Of a stretch of 64,000 bases of DNA, positions 45,261 through 55,071 are shown piece by piece. The first letter of the stretch is position 1. Each line of letters begins with the position of its first letter. This DNA is from Sphingomonas sp. 35-24ZXX (GTDB taxonomy: Bacteria > Pseudomonadota > Alphaproteobacteria > Sphingomonadales > Sphingomonadaceae): assembly GCF_000786215.1 (NCBI RefSeq), contig NZ_JROG01000003.1, positions 1 through 64,000 of the forward strand, read 5' to 3'. The notes under the pieces are model-generated. The model made no database searches, had not been told where the DNA came from, and saw nothing but the letters and a program-made list of their open reading frames with translations. A program made the position numbers and the translations under genes.

Positions 45261-48200
45261 TTACGCCTTCGCCTTCTTCTTCACGATCCCCGCCAGCCCC
45301 TTGGACAGCTGGATCAGCCCGTTGATGCGCGAGGCCGGATCGCTCCACACGCGCTGGATCATCAGCTTCTGGTCGGGGCGCAATTTCGCGACGCCGTTCA
45401 ATCGCTCGACATAGGCGAGCAGTCCCGGAACATCGGGGAAGCTGTCGTTGTGGAAGCTGACCAGCGCGCCGCGCGCGCCGACGTCGATCTTGGCGACGCA
45501 GGCGGTGATGCAGTTGAGCTTGATCTCGATCAGCTTGATCAGGTTGGTCGTCGCATCGGGCAGTGGACCGAAGCGGTCGATCATCTCGGCAGCGAACGAT
45601 TCGATTTCGCCGGAATTCGCCAGATCGTTCATCCGGCGGTACAGCGCCATGCGCACCGCAAGATCGGGCACGTAGTCCTCGGGAATGAGGATCGGCGCAT
45701 CGACGGTGATCTGCGGCGAGAATTTCTGGCGCGGCAGGTCGAGCGACAGGCCGCCCGCCTTGGCTTCCATGATCGCCTCTTCGAGCATCGACTGGTACAG
45801 TTCGAAGCCGACCTCGCGGATATGGCCGGATTGTTCGTCGCCCACCAGATTGCCCGCGCCGCGAATGTCGAGATCGTGGCTGGCAAGCTGGAAGCCCGCA
45901 CCCAGGGTATCGAGGTCGCCGAGCACCTTGAGCCGCTTTTCCGCGGTTTCGGTGAGCACGCGGTTTTCCGGCGTGGTCATGTACGCATAGGCGCGGGTCT
46001 TCGATCGGCCGACGCGCCCGCGCAGCTGGTAGAGTTGGGCAAGACCGAAAGTGTCGGCGCGGTGGATGATCAGCGTGTTGGCGCTGGGGATGTCGAGGCC
46101 CGATTCGACGATCGTGGTCGAGAGCAGCACATCATATTTGCGGTCGTAGAACGCGCTCATGCGCTCCTCGACCTCGGACGGCGCCATCTGACCATGCGCC
46201 ATGATGTGCCGGATCTCGGGCACCTCGTCGCGGATGAACTCGCCGAGCTTGTCGAGGTCCGAGATGCGCGGCGCGACGAAATAGGACTGGCCGCCGCGAT
46301 AATGTTCGCGCAGCAATGCCTCGCGCACCACCACCGGGTCCCAGGGCATCACATAGGTGCGCACCGCGAGGCGATCGACCGGCGGGGTCTGGATGACCGA
46401 TAGCTCGCGCAAGCCGCTCATCGCCATCTGCAGCGTGCGCGGGATCGGCGTCGCGGTCAGGGTGAGCACATGGACATTGGCCTTGAGCAACTTCAGCCGC
46501 TCCTTGTGGACCACGCCGAACCGCTGTTCCTCGTCGATGATCACCAAGCCGAGTCGCTTGAACTCGACGGATTTGGCGAGAAGCGCATGCGTGCCGATGA
46601 CGATGTCGGTGGTGCCGTTGGCGAGCCCTTCGCGGGTCGTCTTGGCCTCGCCAGCGGTCACCAGCCGCGACAGGCGGCCGATGATCAGCGGGAAGCCCTG
46701 AAAGCGCTCGACGAAATTGGTGTAATGCTGCCGCGCGAGCAGCGTGGTCGGTGCGACGATGGCGACCTGCATCCCCGCCATTGCGGCGACGAACGCCGCG
46801 CGCATCGCGACTTCGGTCTTGCCGAAGCCGACATCGCCGCACACCAGCCTGTCCATCGGCTTGCCCGACGCCAGATCCTCGAGCACCTCGGCGATGACGC
46901 GCTCCTGGTCCTCGGTTTCCTCGTACGGGAAACGGTCGGCAAAGCTCGCATAGCTGCTGGTGTCGAGCTCGGCGACGTCGGCCGTCCGCAGTGCGCGCTC
47001 CGCCGCGGTCTTCATCAGCTCGCCAGCGATCGCCTGAATGCGTTCCTTGAGCTTCGCACGGCGGCGCTGCCAGGCCTCGCCACCCAGCTTGTCGAGCGCA
47101 ACGCCCTCGCTCTCGGAGCCATAGCGGGTGAGGACGTCGATATTCTCGACCGGCACATACAGCTTGTCGCCGCCGGCATAGCTCAGCCAGACGCAGTCGT
47201 GCGGGCTCTTGCCGACCGGGATCGAGACCAGCCCCTCGTAGCGCCCGATGCCGTGATCTATGTGCACCACCAGATCGCCTGCGGACAGCGACTGCAGTTC
47301 GGCGAGGAACGCGTCGGCGGACTTTCGCTTCTTGCGCCGCCGCACCAGCCGGTCGCCGAGCAGGTCCTGTTCGGATAGCAGCTCGTAGCGGTCGGTGGCA
47401 AAGCCGTGATCCTGCGGCAGCACGACCATCGACGCCATGCCGGTCGCCGCCTGGCCCAGCGCCTCCTGCCAGCTATCGGCCAGCGCCATGCGGGCCAGGC
47501 CATGGTCCTTGAGCAGCCCCAGCAGACGGCTGCGCGAGCCTTCCGAATAGCTGGCAATGATCGCGCCCTTGTTCGCGGCGCGTAAGGAATCGATATGCGC
47601 GGCGGCTGCAGCGTAGACATTGTCGCCGCGTGCGCGTTCGGCGCCGAAATCGCGCGCCGTGCGATAGGCCAGGCCCAGCACACTCGCAGATTCAGGCTCG
47701 TCATGGCTGCTGACGAGGTGGACCGGGGTCTCGCTGGCCTGCGCACGCCATTCCTTGGGCACCAGATACAGCGCCGAGGGCTTGAGCGGGCGGTAGCTAC
47801 CCGCCTTGTCCTCGTTTCCGCGCGTGCGGTTGGCGTGATAGTCGGTGATGCTCTCGAACCGCTGGTCGGCGGCGGCGTCCACGCCGGCGTCACGCAGCAC
47901 GATGTCGCCTTCGTCCAGATGGTCGAACAGCTGCACCAGCCGCTCCTCGATCATCGGCAGCCAGTGTTCCATCCCCGCCAAACGCCGGCCGTCGCTGATC
48001 GCCTGATACAGCGGATCGGAGGTGGCGTTGGCGCCAAAGGCTTCGCGATAGGCGCTGCGGAAGCGCTTGATGCTGTCAGCGTCGAGCAGCACTTCGGATG
48101 CCGGCAGCAGGATGTGCCGCTCGACCCGCTCGGTCGATCGCTGCGTGCCGGGATCGAACGCGCGCATCGAATCGAGCTCGTCGCCGAAGAAGTCGAGCCT

Positions 48201-48755
48201 GAGGCCGCTTTCCATCCCGGCGGGGAAGATGTCGATCAGGTTGCCGCGCACCGCGAACTCGCCCGAATCGGCGACGGTGTCGGTCCGCGCATAGCCCTGG
48301 CGCACCAGCTTCTCGATCAGCGATTCGCGCGCGATCGTCATGCCGGGTTTCAGCTCCGCCCCGACCTGGCGGATCCGGAACGGGGTCAGCGTGCGCTGGG
48401 TGACGGCATTGGCTGTGGTGACCAGCAATTGCGGCCCGCCAGCGGGCTGCTGCAGCGTCCACAGGGCCTTCAGCCGCCGCGCGGTGATCGCCAGCGAGGG
48501 CGAGGCGCGGTCATAGGGCAGGCAGTCCCAGGCGGGGAACTCGATGGCCTCGATATCGGGCGCATAGAAGGGTGCGGTCTCGGCGATGGCATGCATCATC
48601 GCATCGTCGGGCGCGATGAAGACCACGCGCCCGGCCTGCTTGCGCGCGGCAACGGCGCGCGCCAGATCGGCCAGCAGCAGCGGCAGTGCGCCGGGCGCTA
48701 CGCCCGCCAGCGTCAGTGGGCCTTTCGCCTGCAATATCCTGCCGATGGAGTCCAC
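45261..48755 (-). CDS. mfd: Mfd, transcription-repair coupling factor
   Basis: A 1164-residue translocase that removes stalled RNA polymerase and recruits UvrA. Order: UvrB-like N-terminal modules, RNA-polymerase-interacting domain (GDLVVHIDHGIGRYEGLVSI), then RecG-like motor domains with CGDVGFGKTEVAMRAAF (Walker A), IIDEEQRFGV and LRGRVGRSK, and a C-terminal TRCF domain. The GTG at 48755 is preferred because AAGGCGG lies upstream; a TTG at 48773 has no such site. It follows sdhE on the same strand. Confidence 0.96.
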   Translation of the reverse strand: MDSIGRILQAKGPLTLAGVAPGALPLLLADLARAVAARKQAGRVVFIAPDDAMMHAIAETAPFYAPDIEAIEFPAWDCLPYDRASPSLAITARRLKALWTLQQPAGGPQLLVTTANAVTQRTLTPFRIRQVGAELKPGMTIARESLIEKLVRQGYARTDTVADSGEFAVRGNLIDIFPAGMESGLRLDFFGDELDSMRAFDPGTQRSTERVERHILLPASEVLLDADSIKRFRSAYREAFGANATSDPLYQAISDGRRLAGMEHWLPMIEERLVQLFDHLDEGDIVLRDAGVDAAADQRFESITDYHANRTRGNEDKAGSYRPLKPSALYLVPKEWRAQASETPVHLVSSHDEPESASVLGLAYRTARDFGAERARGDNVYAAAAAHIDSLRAANKGAIIASYSEGSRSRLLGLLKDHGLARMALADSWQEALGQAATGMASMVVLPQDHGFATDRYELLSEQDLLGDRLVRRRKKRKSADAFLAELQSLSAGDLVVHIDHGIGRYEGLVSIPVGKSPHDCVWLSYAGGDKLYVPVENIDVLTRYGSESEGVALDKLGGEAWQRRRAKLKERIQAIAGELMKTAAERALRTADVAELDTSSYASFADRFPYEETEDQERVIAEVLEDLASGKPMDRLVCGDVGFGKTEVAMRAAFVAAMAGMQVAIVAPTTLLARQHYTNFVERFQGFPLIIGRLSRLVTAGEAKTTREGLANGTTDIVIGTHALLAKSVEFKRLGLVIIDEEQRFGVVHKERLKLLKANVHVLTLTATPIPRTLQMAMSGLRELSVIQTPPVDRLAVRTYVMPWDPVVVREALLREHYRGGQSYFVAPRISDLDKLGEFIRDEVPEIRHIMAHGQMAPSEVEERMSAFYDRKYDVLLSTTIVESGLDIPSANTLIIHRADTFGLAQLYQLRGRVGRSKTRAYAYMTTPENRVLTETAEKRLKVLGDLDTLGAGFQLASHDLDIRGAGNLVGDEQSGHIREVGFELYQSMLEEAIMEAKAGGLSLDLPRQKFSPQITVDAPILIPEDYVPDLAVRMALYRRMNDLANSGEIESFAAEMIDRFGPLPDATTNLIKLIEIKLNCITACVAKIDVGARGALVSFHNDSFPDVPGLLAYVERLNGVAKLRPDQKLMIQRVWSDPASRINGLIQLSKGLAGIVKKKAKA

Positions 48756-48802
48756 GCGCGTACCGCCTTGCAAAATTGTGAAGTGTCTGTTTTTCGGAAG
48801 GT

Positions 48803-49069
48803 TCAGCGCGGAATGTCGATGAAGTCGAGCTTGCGCATCGCGTCCATCTGCGGCCCGGCGAATTGCGCGGGGGTTTCCTGCGTGCCGATCGCCCAGGCCA
48901 TGATGTCGACGTCCTGTTCCTCGATCAGCGTCTCGAACCAGGTCAGTTCTTCATCCGACCAGCTGTCGCGATATCGGTCGAAAAAGCCGCCGATCATGAA
49001 ATCGGCTTCACGGGTGCCCCGGTGCCAGGCGCGGAAGCCAAGGCGGCGCAATCGGGTTTCGCGGTCCAT
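48803..49069 (-). CDS. sdhE: SdhE, FAD assembly factor for succinate dehydrogenase
   Basis: An 88-residue helical protein matching SdhE/Sdh5. The signature RGTREADFMIGGFFDRY includes the RGxxE core that helps attach FAD to the SdhA subunit, and LIEEQDVDIMAW is also typical. It is placed between mfd (same strand) and recG (divergent), an order common in alphaproteobacteria. Confidence 0.92.
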   Translation of the reverse strand: MDRETRLRRLGFRAWHRGTREADFMIGGFFDRYRDSWSDEELTWFETLIEEQDVDIMAWAIGTQETPAQFAGPQMDAMRKLDFIDIPR

Positions 49070-49171
49070 GCCAGAAGTTCCTTTGCTTGCGGGGTGGGCC
49101 GAGCCTGCCTAAGACGGGCGGCAGGACTTCAGCCAGCGGACCGAATTGCGGCCGCGTTTTTTGCGATAGCC

Positions 49172-51229
49172 ATGCGCCCCCAGATACTCAACCCCGCATT
49201 CGCCGAGATCGAGAGCCTGAAAGGCGTGGGCGCGAGCCTGCAAAAGCCGTTCGCGCGGCTGGGGATCGCGCGGGTCAAGGACATGGCCTATCACCTGCCA
49301 ACCGGGTTCATCCGCCGGCGGCCCGTCGCAAACGCGGACGAGGCAGGCACCGGCGAGCAGATCATCATCGCGCTGACCGCCACCGGCTATCGCAGCAGCC
49401 CTGGACGCGGGCCGGCTCGGGTGATCGCCGAAGACAGCATCGGCAATCACATTGCCCTGGTCTATTTCGGCGGCAATCCGGGCTGGGCGCGCAAATTGTG
49501 GCCGCTGGGCGAGACCCGGCTGGCGGCGGGGAAGCTCGAGATCTGGGGCGAGGCGTGGCAGATCGTCCATCCCGATCATGTCGTCACGCCAGAAGAGGCC
49601 GACCAGATCGGCGAGGCCGAACCGGTCTATCCACTCGCCGAAGGGCTGGGGCAGAAGCGCGTCGCATCGCTCGCAGCGCAGGCGCTGTCGCTGCTGCCGC
49701 CGCTGCCCGAATGGATCGAGCCGACGCTGAAGGCCAAGCAGGACTGGCCCGATTGGCACGAGGCGCTCGTATCGGCCCATCAGGGCATGGACGAACTGCC
49801 CCGCGAGCGGCTGGCCTATGACGAGATTTTCGCCAATCAGCTCGCCTTCGCGCTGATCCGGCAGAGCAATCGCAAGCGCAAGGGTCTGGCGCTGCAGGGC
49901 GACGGGCATCTGCGTGATGCGTTGCGGCTGCCCTTCGCGCTCACCGGCGCACAGCGGCGGACGATCGAGGAAATCCACGGCGACATGGCGCAGCCGGTGC
50001 CGATGCTGCGGCTGCTGCAGGGCGACGTCGGCGCCGGGAAAACGCTGGTCGCGGTGATGGCGATGCTCAATGCGGTCGAATGCGGCGGGCAGGCGGCCTT
50101 GCTTGCGCCGACCGAGATCCTGGCGCGGCAGCATTTCGACACGATCTCGCGGATGCTTTCGGGTCTGCCGGTGAATATCGCGGTGCTCACCGGGCGCGAC
50201 AAGGGGCGTGCCCGGGAAGCGACGATGATGGGCCTCGCCGATGGATCGATCCAGATCATCATCGGCACGCACGCGCTGTTCCAGGATGCGGTCAAATACC
50301 GCAACCTCGCGCTGGCGGTGATCGACGAACAGCACAAGTTCGGCGTATCGCAACGGCTGATGCTGCAGGAAAAGGGCAGGGCGACCCCGCATCTGCTGGC
50401 GATGACCGCAACGCCAATCCCGCGCACGCTGACGCTCAGCCATTATGGCGAGATGGATGTCTCGCGGCTCGACGAGTTGCCGCCGGGACGCCAGCCGATT
50501 GAAACGCGGGTGATCGCCGACGAGCGCTTGTCCGAGATCGTCGACGGGCTCGCGCGGCATATCGAGCGCGGCGGCCAGGCCTATTGGGTGTGCCCGTTGG
50601 TGATGGACAGCGAGACCAGCGATCTGGCCGCTGCCGAAACCCGCGCGGCGCAGCTGGGGGAACGCTTTCCCGGCAAGGTCTCGCTGGTCCACGGCCAGAT
50701 GCCGTCGGAGCGCAAGGACGCGATGATGGCGGATTTTGCCAGCGGCAAGACCGCGCTGCTGGTCGCAACGACCGTCATCGAGGTGGGGTTGGACGTCCCC
50801 AATGCTACATTGATGGTGATCGAGGCGGCGGAACGCTTCGGCCTGGCTCAGCTGCACCAGTTGCGGGGGCGGGTCGGGCGCGGCGACCAGAAATCGGTGT
50901 GCGTGCTGCTGCGCGGCAATGCGCTGAGCGAGACCGCGCGCGCCAGGCTGGCGCTTATGCGCTCGAGCCAGGACGGCTTCCATATTGCCGAGGAGGATCT
51001 GCGGTTGCGCGGTGGCGGCGAACTGCTGGGCACGCGCCAGTCGGGCGACGGCGCCTTTCGCATCGCGACGCCCGAGCAGGTGCAGCGGCTGATCGGCACC
51101 GCATCGGATGATGCCCGGCTGCTGATGGACCGCGATGGCGGGCTCGACAGCGAACGCGGGGAGGCCGCGCGCATCGCGCTCTATCTGTTCGAGCGCGATT
51201 ACGGCGCGAAATTGCTCAGGGGCGGATAA
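49172..51229 (+). CDS. recG: RecG, ATP-dependent DNA helicase
   Basis: A 685-residue branched-DNA helicase of normal length. The N-terminal wedge domain has PLAEGLGQKRVASLA and similar OB-fold parts. The motor has LLQGDVGAGKTLVAVMAML (Walker A), AVIDEQHKFGVSQR, AMTATPIPRTLTLS and LRGRVGRGDQKSV. The ATG at 49172 begins where RecG proteins begin; the frame is open 103 codons further upstream across the sdhE gene, which is rejected. Confidence 0.96.
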   Translation: MRPQILNPAFAEIESLKGVGASLQKPFARLGIARVKDMAYHLPTGFIRRRPVANADEAGTGEQIIIALTATGYRSSPGRGPARVIAEDSIGNHIALVYFGGNPGWARKLWPLGETRLAAGKLEIWGEAWQIVHPDHVVTPEEADQIGEAEPVYPLAEGLGQKRVASLAAQALSLLPPLPEWIEPTLKAKQDWPDWHEALVSAHQGMDELPRERLAYDEIFANQLAFALIRQSNRKRKGLALQGDGHLRDALRLPFALTGAQRRTIEEIHGDMAQPVPMLRLLQGDVGAGKTLVAVMAMLNAVECGGQAALLAPTEILARQHFDTISRMLSGLPVNIAVLTGRDKGRAREATMMGLADGSIQIIIGTHALFQDAVKYRNLALAVIDEQHKFGVSQRLMLQEKGRATPHLLAMTATPIPRTLTLSHYGEMDVSRLDELPPGRQPIETRVIADERLSEIVDGLARHIERGGQAYWVCPLVMDSETSDLAAAETRAAQLGERFPGKVSLVHGQMPSERKDAMMADFASGKTALLVATTVIEVGLDVPNATLMVIEAAERFGLAQLHQLRGRVGRGDQKSVCVLLRGNALSETARARLALMRSSQDGFHIAEEDLRLRGGGELLGTRQSGDGAFRIATPEQVQRLIGTASDDARLLMDRDGGLDSERGEAARIALYLFERDYGAKLLRGG

Positions 51230-51235
51230 GGGGGC

Positions 51236-51595
51236 TCAGCGCCGGGTAAACGGCGGCGGCGTCGCACCGAGCTGTTCGACCATCTGGTTGAATTCGTTGA
51301 GCCGGATCACGCGTTCCAGCTGGAAGCCGCTGCGACCGCCGAGCGACCAGATCAGGTGCGCCTCGATCCGGCCGATCACCGGCAGGCGCACGGTGATCCG
51401 CTCGCCCTTGGCCAGCGGCATTTCGCCTTCGGTCATGAAACCATTGGCCGAAATGTTGACGATATGCGTCTTGATGTCCCCAAGATGCCGATGCTCGGCA
51501 ATGGTTGCATGACTGACCACGTGGCGCGCGGCATGGCGCTTTTCCACAACGGCAAGTTTGGCTCCTCTGGACATTTCGACCACCCGTGTCTGCAT
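51236..51595 (-). CDS. PilZ-domain protein
   Basis: A 119-residue single-domain protein. KRHAARHVV gives an RxxxR-like c-di-GMP-binding arginine stretch, and HIVNISANGFM the second (D/N)xSxxG motif; the beta-barrel continues through IEAHLIWSLGGRSGFQLER. It probably binds c-di-GMP and could be read out together with the EAL protein of this window, though nothing links them directly. An ATG at 51574 is an alternative start. It is convergent with recG. Confidence 0.82.
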   Translation of the reverse strand: MQTRVVEMSRGAKLAVVEKRHAARHVVSHATIAEHRHLGDIKTHIVNISANGFMTEGEMPLAKGERITVRLPVIGRIEAHLIWSLGGRSGFQLERVIRLNEFNQMVEQLGATPPPFTRR

Positions 51596-51683
51596 GATTG
51601 CGAGATGCCACCATCGGTCAAAAGTCCAAACAAAGTGTAAACTCTAAGGAGAGGTTACCCTTTGTTCGGCTAGCCTCAAGACA

Positions 51684-52907
51684 TCAGTCTTGCGGCAAGA
51701 CCAGTCCGTGCTTCTTCTGCCCCAGGCTCAGCTTGTCACCGGCTCTGACAACATGGTCGAAGCCGGTGATTTTCTCTCCGTTGACGCGCACGGCGCCTTC
51801 CTCGATCTTGCGCTTGGCTTCCTTGTTCGATGCGGTGAAGCCCAGCGCCACCGTCGCCTGCACGATGCCCATGCCATCGGCAGGCACGTGGACCGTCGGC
51901 AGATCGCCGCTGGCCTGGCCCTGTTCGAAGGTGGCGCGGGCCGTCTCGGCTGCAGATTGAGCGGCGTCTGCGCCGCGGCACATCGTCGTCGCGGCGTCGG
52001 CGAGCACCTTCTTGGCCTCGTTGATCTCCGAGCCCTGCAGGGCTTCCAGCCGAGCGATCTCATCGAGCGGAAGATCGGTGAACAGGCGCAAGAAGCGGCC
52101 GACATCGGCGTCCTGCGTGTTGCGCCAGAACTGCCAGTAATCGTAAGCGGGGAGCGAATCCTCGTTCAGCCAGACTGCGCCCTTTTCGGTCTTGCCCATC
52201 TTGCCGCCGTCGGCGAGCGTGATTAGCGGCGTGGTGACGCCATAGACTTCGGTCCCATCGACCCGGCGCGCGAGCTCGATGCCGTTGACGATATTGCCCC
52301 ACTGATCCGATCCGCCCATCTGCAGCCGGCAACCGACGCGGCGCGACAGCTCCAGGAAGTCGTAAGCCTGCAGGATCATGTAGTTGAACTCGAGGAAGCT
52401 CAGCGACTGCTCGCGGTCGAGCCGCAGCTTGACCGAGTCGAAGCTGAGCATCCGATTGATGGAGAAATGCTGGCCGATATCGCGCAGGAACGGCACATAT
52501 TCGAGCTTGTCGAGCCATTCGGCATTGTCGACCATGATCGCATCGGTAGGCCCGTCACCAAAGGTCAGAAACCGTTCGAACACGCGCTTGATCGACGCGA
52601 CGTTGGACGCGATCAGATCGGTGGTCAGAAGCTTGCGTGCCTCGTCCTTGAAGCTGGGGTCGCCGATCTTGCCGGTGCCACCGCCCATCACGACGATCGG
52701 CTTGTGGCCGGTCTGCTGCAGGCGGCGCAGCAGCATGATCTGCACCAGCGATCCGACATGCAGCGAAGGCGCGGTCGGATCGAAGCCGATATAGCCGGGC
52801 ACGATCTGCTTCGTCGCCAACGCGTCGAGCGCGGCAGCGTCGGTCAGTTGGTGGATGTAGCCGCGCGCATCAAGCAGCGCCAAAAGATCGGATGTGTACT
52901 GGCTCAT
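51684..52907 (-). CDS. tyrS: Tyrosyl-tRNA synthetase
   Basis: A 407-residue class I synthetase. [19 protein letters not shown] carries the HIGH-type motif (HVGS) and [14 protein letters not shown] the KMSKS-type motif (KMGKT). [20 protein letters not shown] and SDQWGNI line the tyrosine pocket. The C-terminal S4 RNA-binding domain ([10 protein letters not shown]) is intact. Single gene, 47 bases before the metal exporter gene's stop. Confidence 0.96.
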   Translation of the reverse strand: MSQYTSDLLALLDARGYIHQLTDAAALDALATKQIVPGYIGFDPTAPSLHVGSLVQIMLLRRLQQTGHKPIVVMGGGTGKIGDPSFKDEARKLLTTDLIASNVASIKRVFERFLTFGDGPTDAIMVDNAEWLDKLEYVPFLRDIGQHFSINRMLSFDSVKLRLDREQSLSFLEFNYMILQAYDFLELSRRVGCRLQMGGSDQWGNIVNGIELARRVDGTEVYGVTTPLITLADGGKMGKTEKGAVWLNEDSLPAYDYWQFWRNTQDADVGRFLRLFTDLPLDEIARLEALQGSEINEAKKVLADAATTMCRGADAAQSAAETARATFEQGQASGDLPTVHVPADGMGIVQATVALGFTASNKEAKRKIEEGAVRVNGEKITGFDHVVRAGDKLSLGQKKHGLVLPQD

Positions 52908-52955
52908 GATGGCCGCGCGCTTAGCATCGATGGGCGCGGCCGAAAAGGTCGCTTG

Positions 52956-53975
52956 TTAGCCTTGAGCCAGGGCAGGGGCCGCAGCGCAGCGGTGATCCTC
53001 GCACGGCACGATCTCGAACGTACAATGCGACAGGTTGGGAATGTCCTTGAGCAAGGCGCGATAATGGCCGGGCGGCCGCGGGTGATGCGTGGCGAGCGAC
53101 ACGATCAGCGCCAGATGCCCGGTGCCGACCTGCCAGAGATGCAGATCGACCACGCGGTTGTCGGCATCGGCCTCGATCCGCTGGCGGATGGCGGCCGCGG
53201 TGGCCGGATCGGCCTCCATGTCGAGAAGGACCCGCGCCGATTGCCGCATCAGCCCCGCCGCCCACCATAGAATGACGCCAGCGCCGACGATCCCCATCAG
53301 CGGGTCGAGCCAGGCGAGCCCCAGCCAGAGCCCGCCGAGCAGCGCGGCCAGCGCCAGCACCGATGTCAGCGCATCGGTGACCACGTGGACATAGGCCGCG
53401 CGCAGGTTGTGGTCGTGATGGTGGCTGCCCGCGGCATGGTGGTCGTGATGGTGGTGATGATGATGATCGTCATCATGAGGATGGTGGTGGTGATCGGCGT
53501 CGTGATGGTGGTGGTCGTGACCGCCCAGCATGAAGGCGCTGGCGATGTTGACCACAAGGCCGATGACCGTGACGATGATCGCGGCGGCATAATCGATCCG
53601 CAACGGATCGGCCAGCCGGCCCACCGACTCCCATGCCATCAGCAGCGCGATGACGCCTAGCAGCAGCGCGCTGCTGAAGGCGGTGAGCGATCCGACCTTG
53701 CCGGTGCCCATCGAAAAGCGGCGGTCGTCGGCATGGGTGCGGGCAAAGTGATAGGCAAAGCCGGCAAGGCCCAGGGCTGCGACATGACTGCCCATGTGCC
53801 AGCCATCGGCGAGCAGCGCCATCGATCCGGTCCACCATCCTCCGATGATTTCCGCCACCATGGTCACCGCAGTCAACGCAACGACGTACCAGGTACGGCG
53901 TTCGCTCTCGGCCTCGCGCTGGCCTGCGAACACATGATCGTGGGTCAGATCTTCAAGCGCGGCATGATGATGCAT
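52956..53975 (-). CDS. dmeF: Cation diffusion facilitator, DmeF-like Co/Ni exporter with long His-rich loop
   Basis: About 339 residues from the ATG at 53975 (MHHHAALEDLTHDHVFAG). Six membrane helices are visible. LLADGWHMGSH holds the first His/Asp metal site of DmeF-type CDF proteins and HVVTDALTSVLAL the second. Between helices 4 and 5 a cytoplasmic loop of about 40 residues contains roughly 24 His with Asp between, a metal-buffering segment. The C-terminal CDF domain (VVDLHLWQVGTGHLAL) follows. It should export divalent ions such as Co or Ni. The longer frame up to 54155 overlaps the next gene and is rejected. Confidence 0.85.
   Translation of the reverse strand: MHHHAALEDLTHDHVFAGQREAESERRTWYVVALTAVTMVAEIIGGWWTGSMALLADGWHMGSHVAALGLAGFAYHFARTHADDRRFSMGTGKVGSLTAFSSALLLGVIALLMAWESVGRLADPLRIDYAAAIIVTVIGLVVNIASAFMLGGHDHHHHDADHHHHPHDDDHHHHHHHDHHAAGSHHHDHNLRAAYVHVVTDALTSVLALAALLGGLWLGLAWLDPLMGIVGAGVILWWAAGLMRQSARVLLDMEADPATAAAIRQRIEADADNRVVDLHLWQVGTGHLALIVSLATHHPRPPGHYRALLKDIPNLSHCTFEIVPCEDHRCAAAPALAQG
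53411..53525. repeat. GGT/GAT trinucleotide-rich tract in dmeF
   Basis: The His/Asp loop is encoded by near-repetitive ATG/GTG/GAT triplets on the plus strand (CAT, CAC and ATC on the coding strand). Such a tract can change length by slippage in multiples of three without breaking the frame. Confidence 0.6.
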
Positions 53976-54073
53976 GGCGGTATTCCGGACGTGACAGGGG
54001 GTGGCCGGATATGCCTTCCGGTTACCCGCCAAGTCTGTCAGCGCTTTGGCCTCAGCGCAACCCCGGTGCGGCC

Positions 54074-54979
54074 TCAGTCTTCGGCCAGCGCCTTCAGCAA
54101 TGCGCGCTCCAGCGGATCGAGCGCGCCATCGGCCTCGACCATCGTCTGCAGCCAATTGTCTTCTTCGTCGCTGACCCCTTCATCGCCCACGGGAAGGGGG
54201 GCGGGAGTCGCGGACGGCGCTGGCCGGTTGCCCAGCGACTGGACCATCCGGCCAAAAAAGCCGCCCACGCCCGACGTTGTATCGGCCATGAAAGCATGCA
54301 ACCGGGCGGCATCCTCGCGGCTCAGCGCCCGGAAGCGCTGATCGGTCATCAGGTGCAGCCGCAGCGCCTGGACGAACAAGGTCTGCCATTCGGGCGCGTT
54401 GCTGCCGGCAAGGGTGGCGTCCTTGATCGCGAACAGCAATTCGGCTTCTTCGCGGTTGATATGCGCTGGCGCCATGCCACCGGTCGCATAGAGCACGCGG
54501 CGCAGCAGACGCACTTCGGCGGTGCCGATGCTGCCGGGCTTGAGGCCGGTTCCGCAGCGTGTCGGACCTTCGCCTTCCAGCACCGCGCGGCGAATTTGCG
54601 TCAGCGTATAGCTCTTGAGGCTGTCGGGGACGTTCTCGGCTCGCTCGATCACCTTCACCAGCAGCTCAAGCTCGGCCAGCGTGTCGACCTTGCCGTCATG
54701 GTCGATCGCCTGCATCAGCCAGGTGGCGTTTTCATCGCTGACATAGCCGCGCGGCTCGGCCTGTTCGACCAGATAGGCGGTGATCGCTTCGACGAAGAAA
54801 TCGACCCATTCGGCGCTGGGGGCAGAGCTGCTCCGGTTGAGTTCGAACAGGATGCCCGCTTCCCCCCCGGTGATCTTGCCATCGGGCCAGACCACGCGCC
54901 GCAGCGCCAGCGTTTCGTCCGGGCCAAGGCTGCGTGCCTGCGCGATCATCGCGGTCACATCGTCGAGCGGTCTGGTCAT
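54074..54979 (-). CDS. TerB-like repeat protein of unknown role
   Basis: A 301-residue all-helical soluble protein. A DG-hydrophobic-x(3)-E pattern recurs (WPDGKITGGEAG near 31, DHDGKVDTLAELELL near 113, ADGALDPLERALL near 286), resembling the TerB/tellurite-resistance helical family; one copy also looks like a loose EF-hand loop. No catalytic motif. Role unknown. Neighbours on the same strand are the DmeF exporter and DUF1295 genes, with no clear operon. Confidence 0.6.
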   Translation of the reverse strand: MTRPLDDVTAMIAQARSLGPDETLALRRVVWPDGKITGGEAGILFELNRSSSAPSAEWVDFFVEAITAYLVEQAEPRGYVSDENATWLMQAIDHDGKVDTLAELELLVKVIERAENVPDSLKSYTLTQIRRAVLEGEGPTRCGTGLKPGSIGTAEVRLLRRVLYATGGMAPAHINREEAELLFAIKDATLAGSNAPEWQTLFVQALRLHLMTDQRFRALSREDAARLHAFMADTTSGVGGFFGRMVQSLGNRPAPSATPAPLPVGDEGVSDEEDNWLQTMVEADGALDPLERALLKALAED

Positions 54980-55071
54980 GGTCTGGCATCGCCTGCAGCT
55001 GTTAATGGCAGGCAGCGTTAACCGGAAGGCCTTAAAATGCGGTAATCAAGCCGCCGCGTTCAACCCAAGGG

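Noticed and set aside
49109-50983. 624-codon open frame antisense to recG
   Set aside because: No recognisable motifs; fully explained by recG on the other strand.
53411-53525. CRISPR-like or tandem-repeat array
   Set aside because: The repetition is the codon pattern for a His/Asp loop inside the DmeF-like gene; there are no spacers or palindromic repeats.
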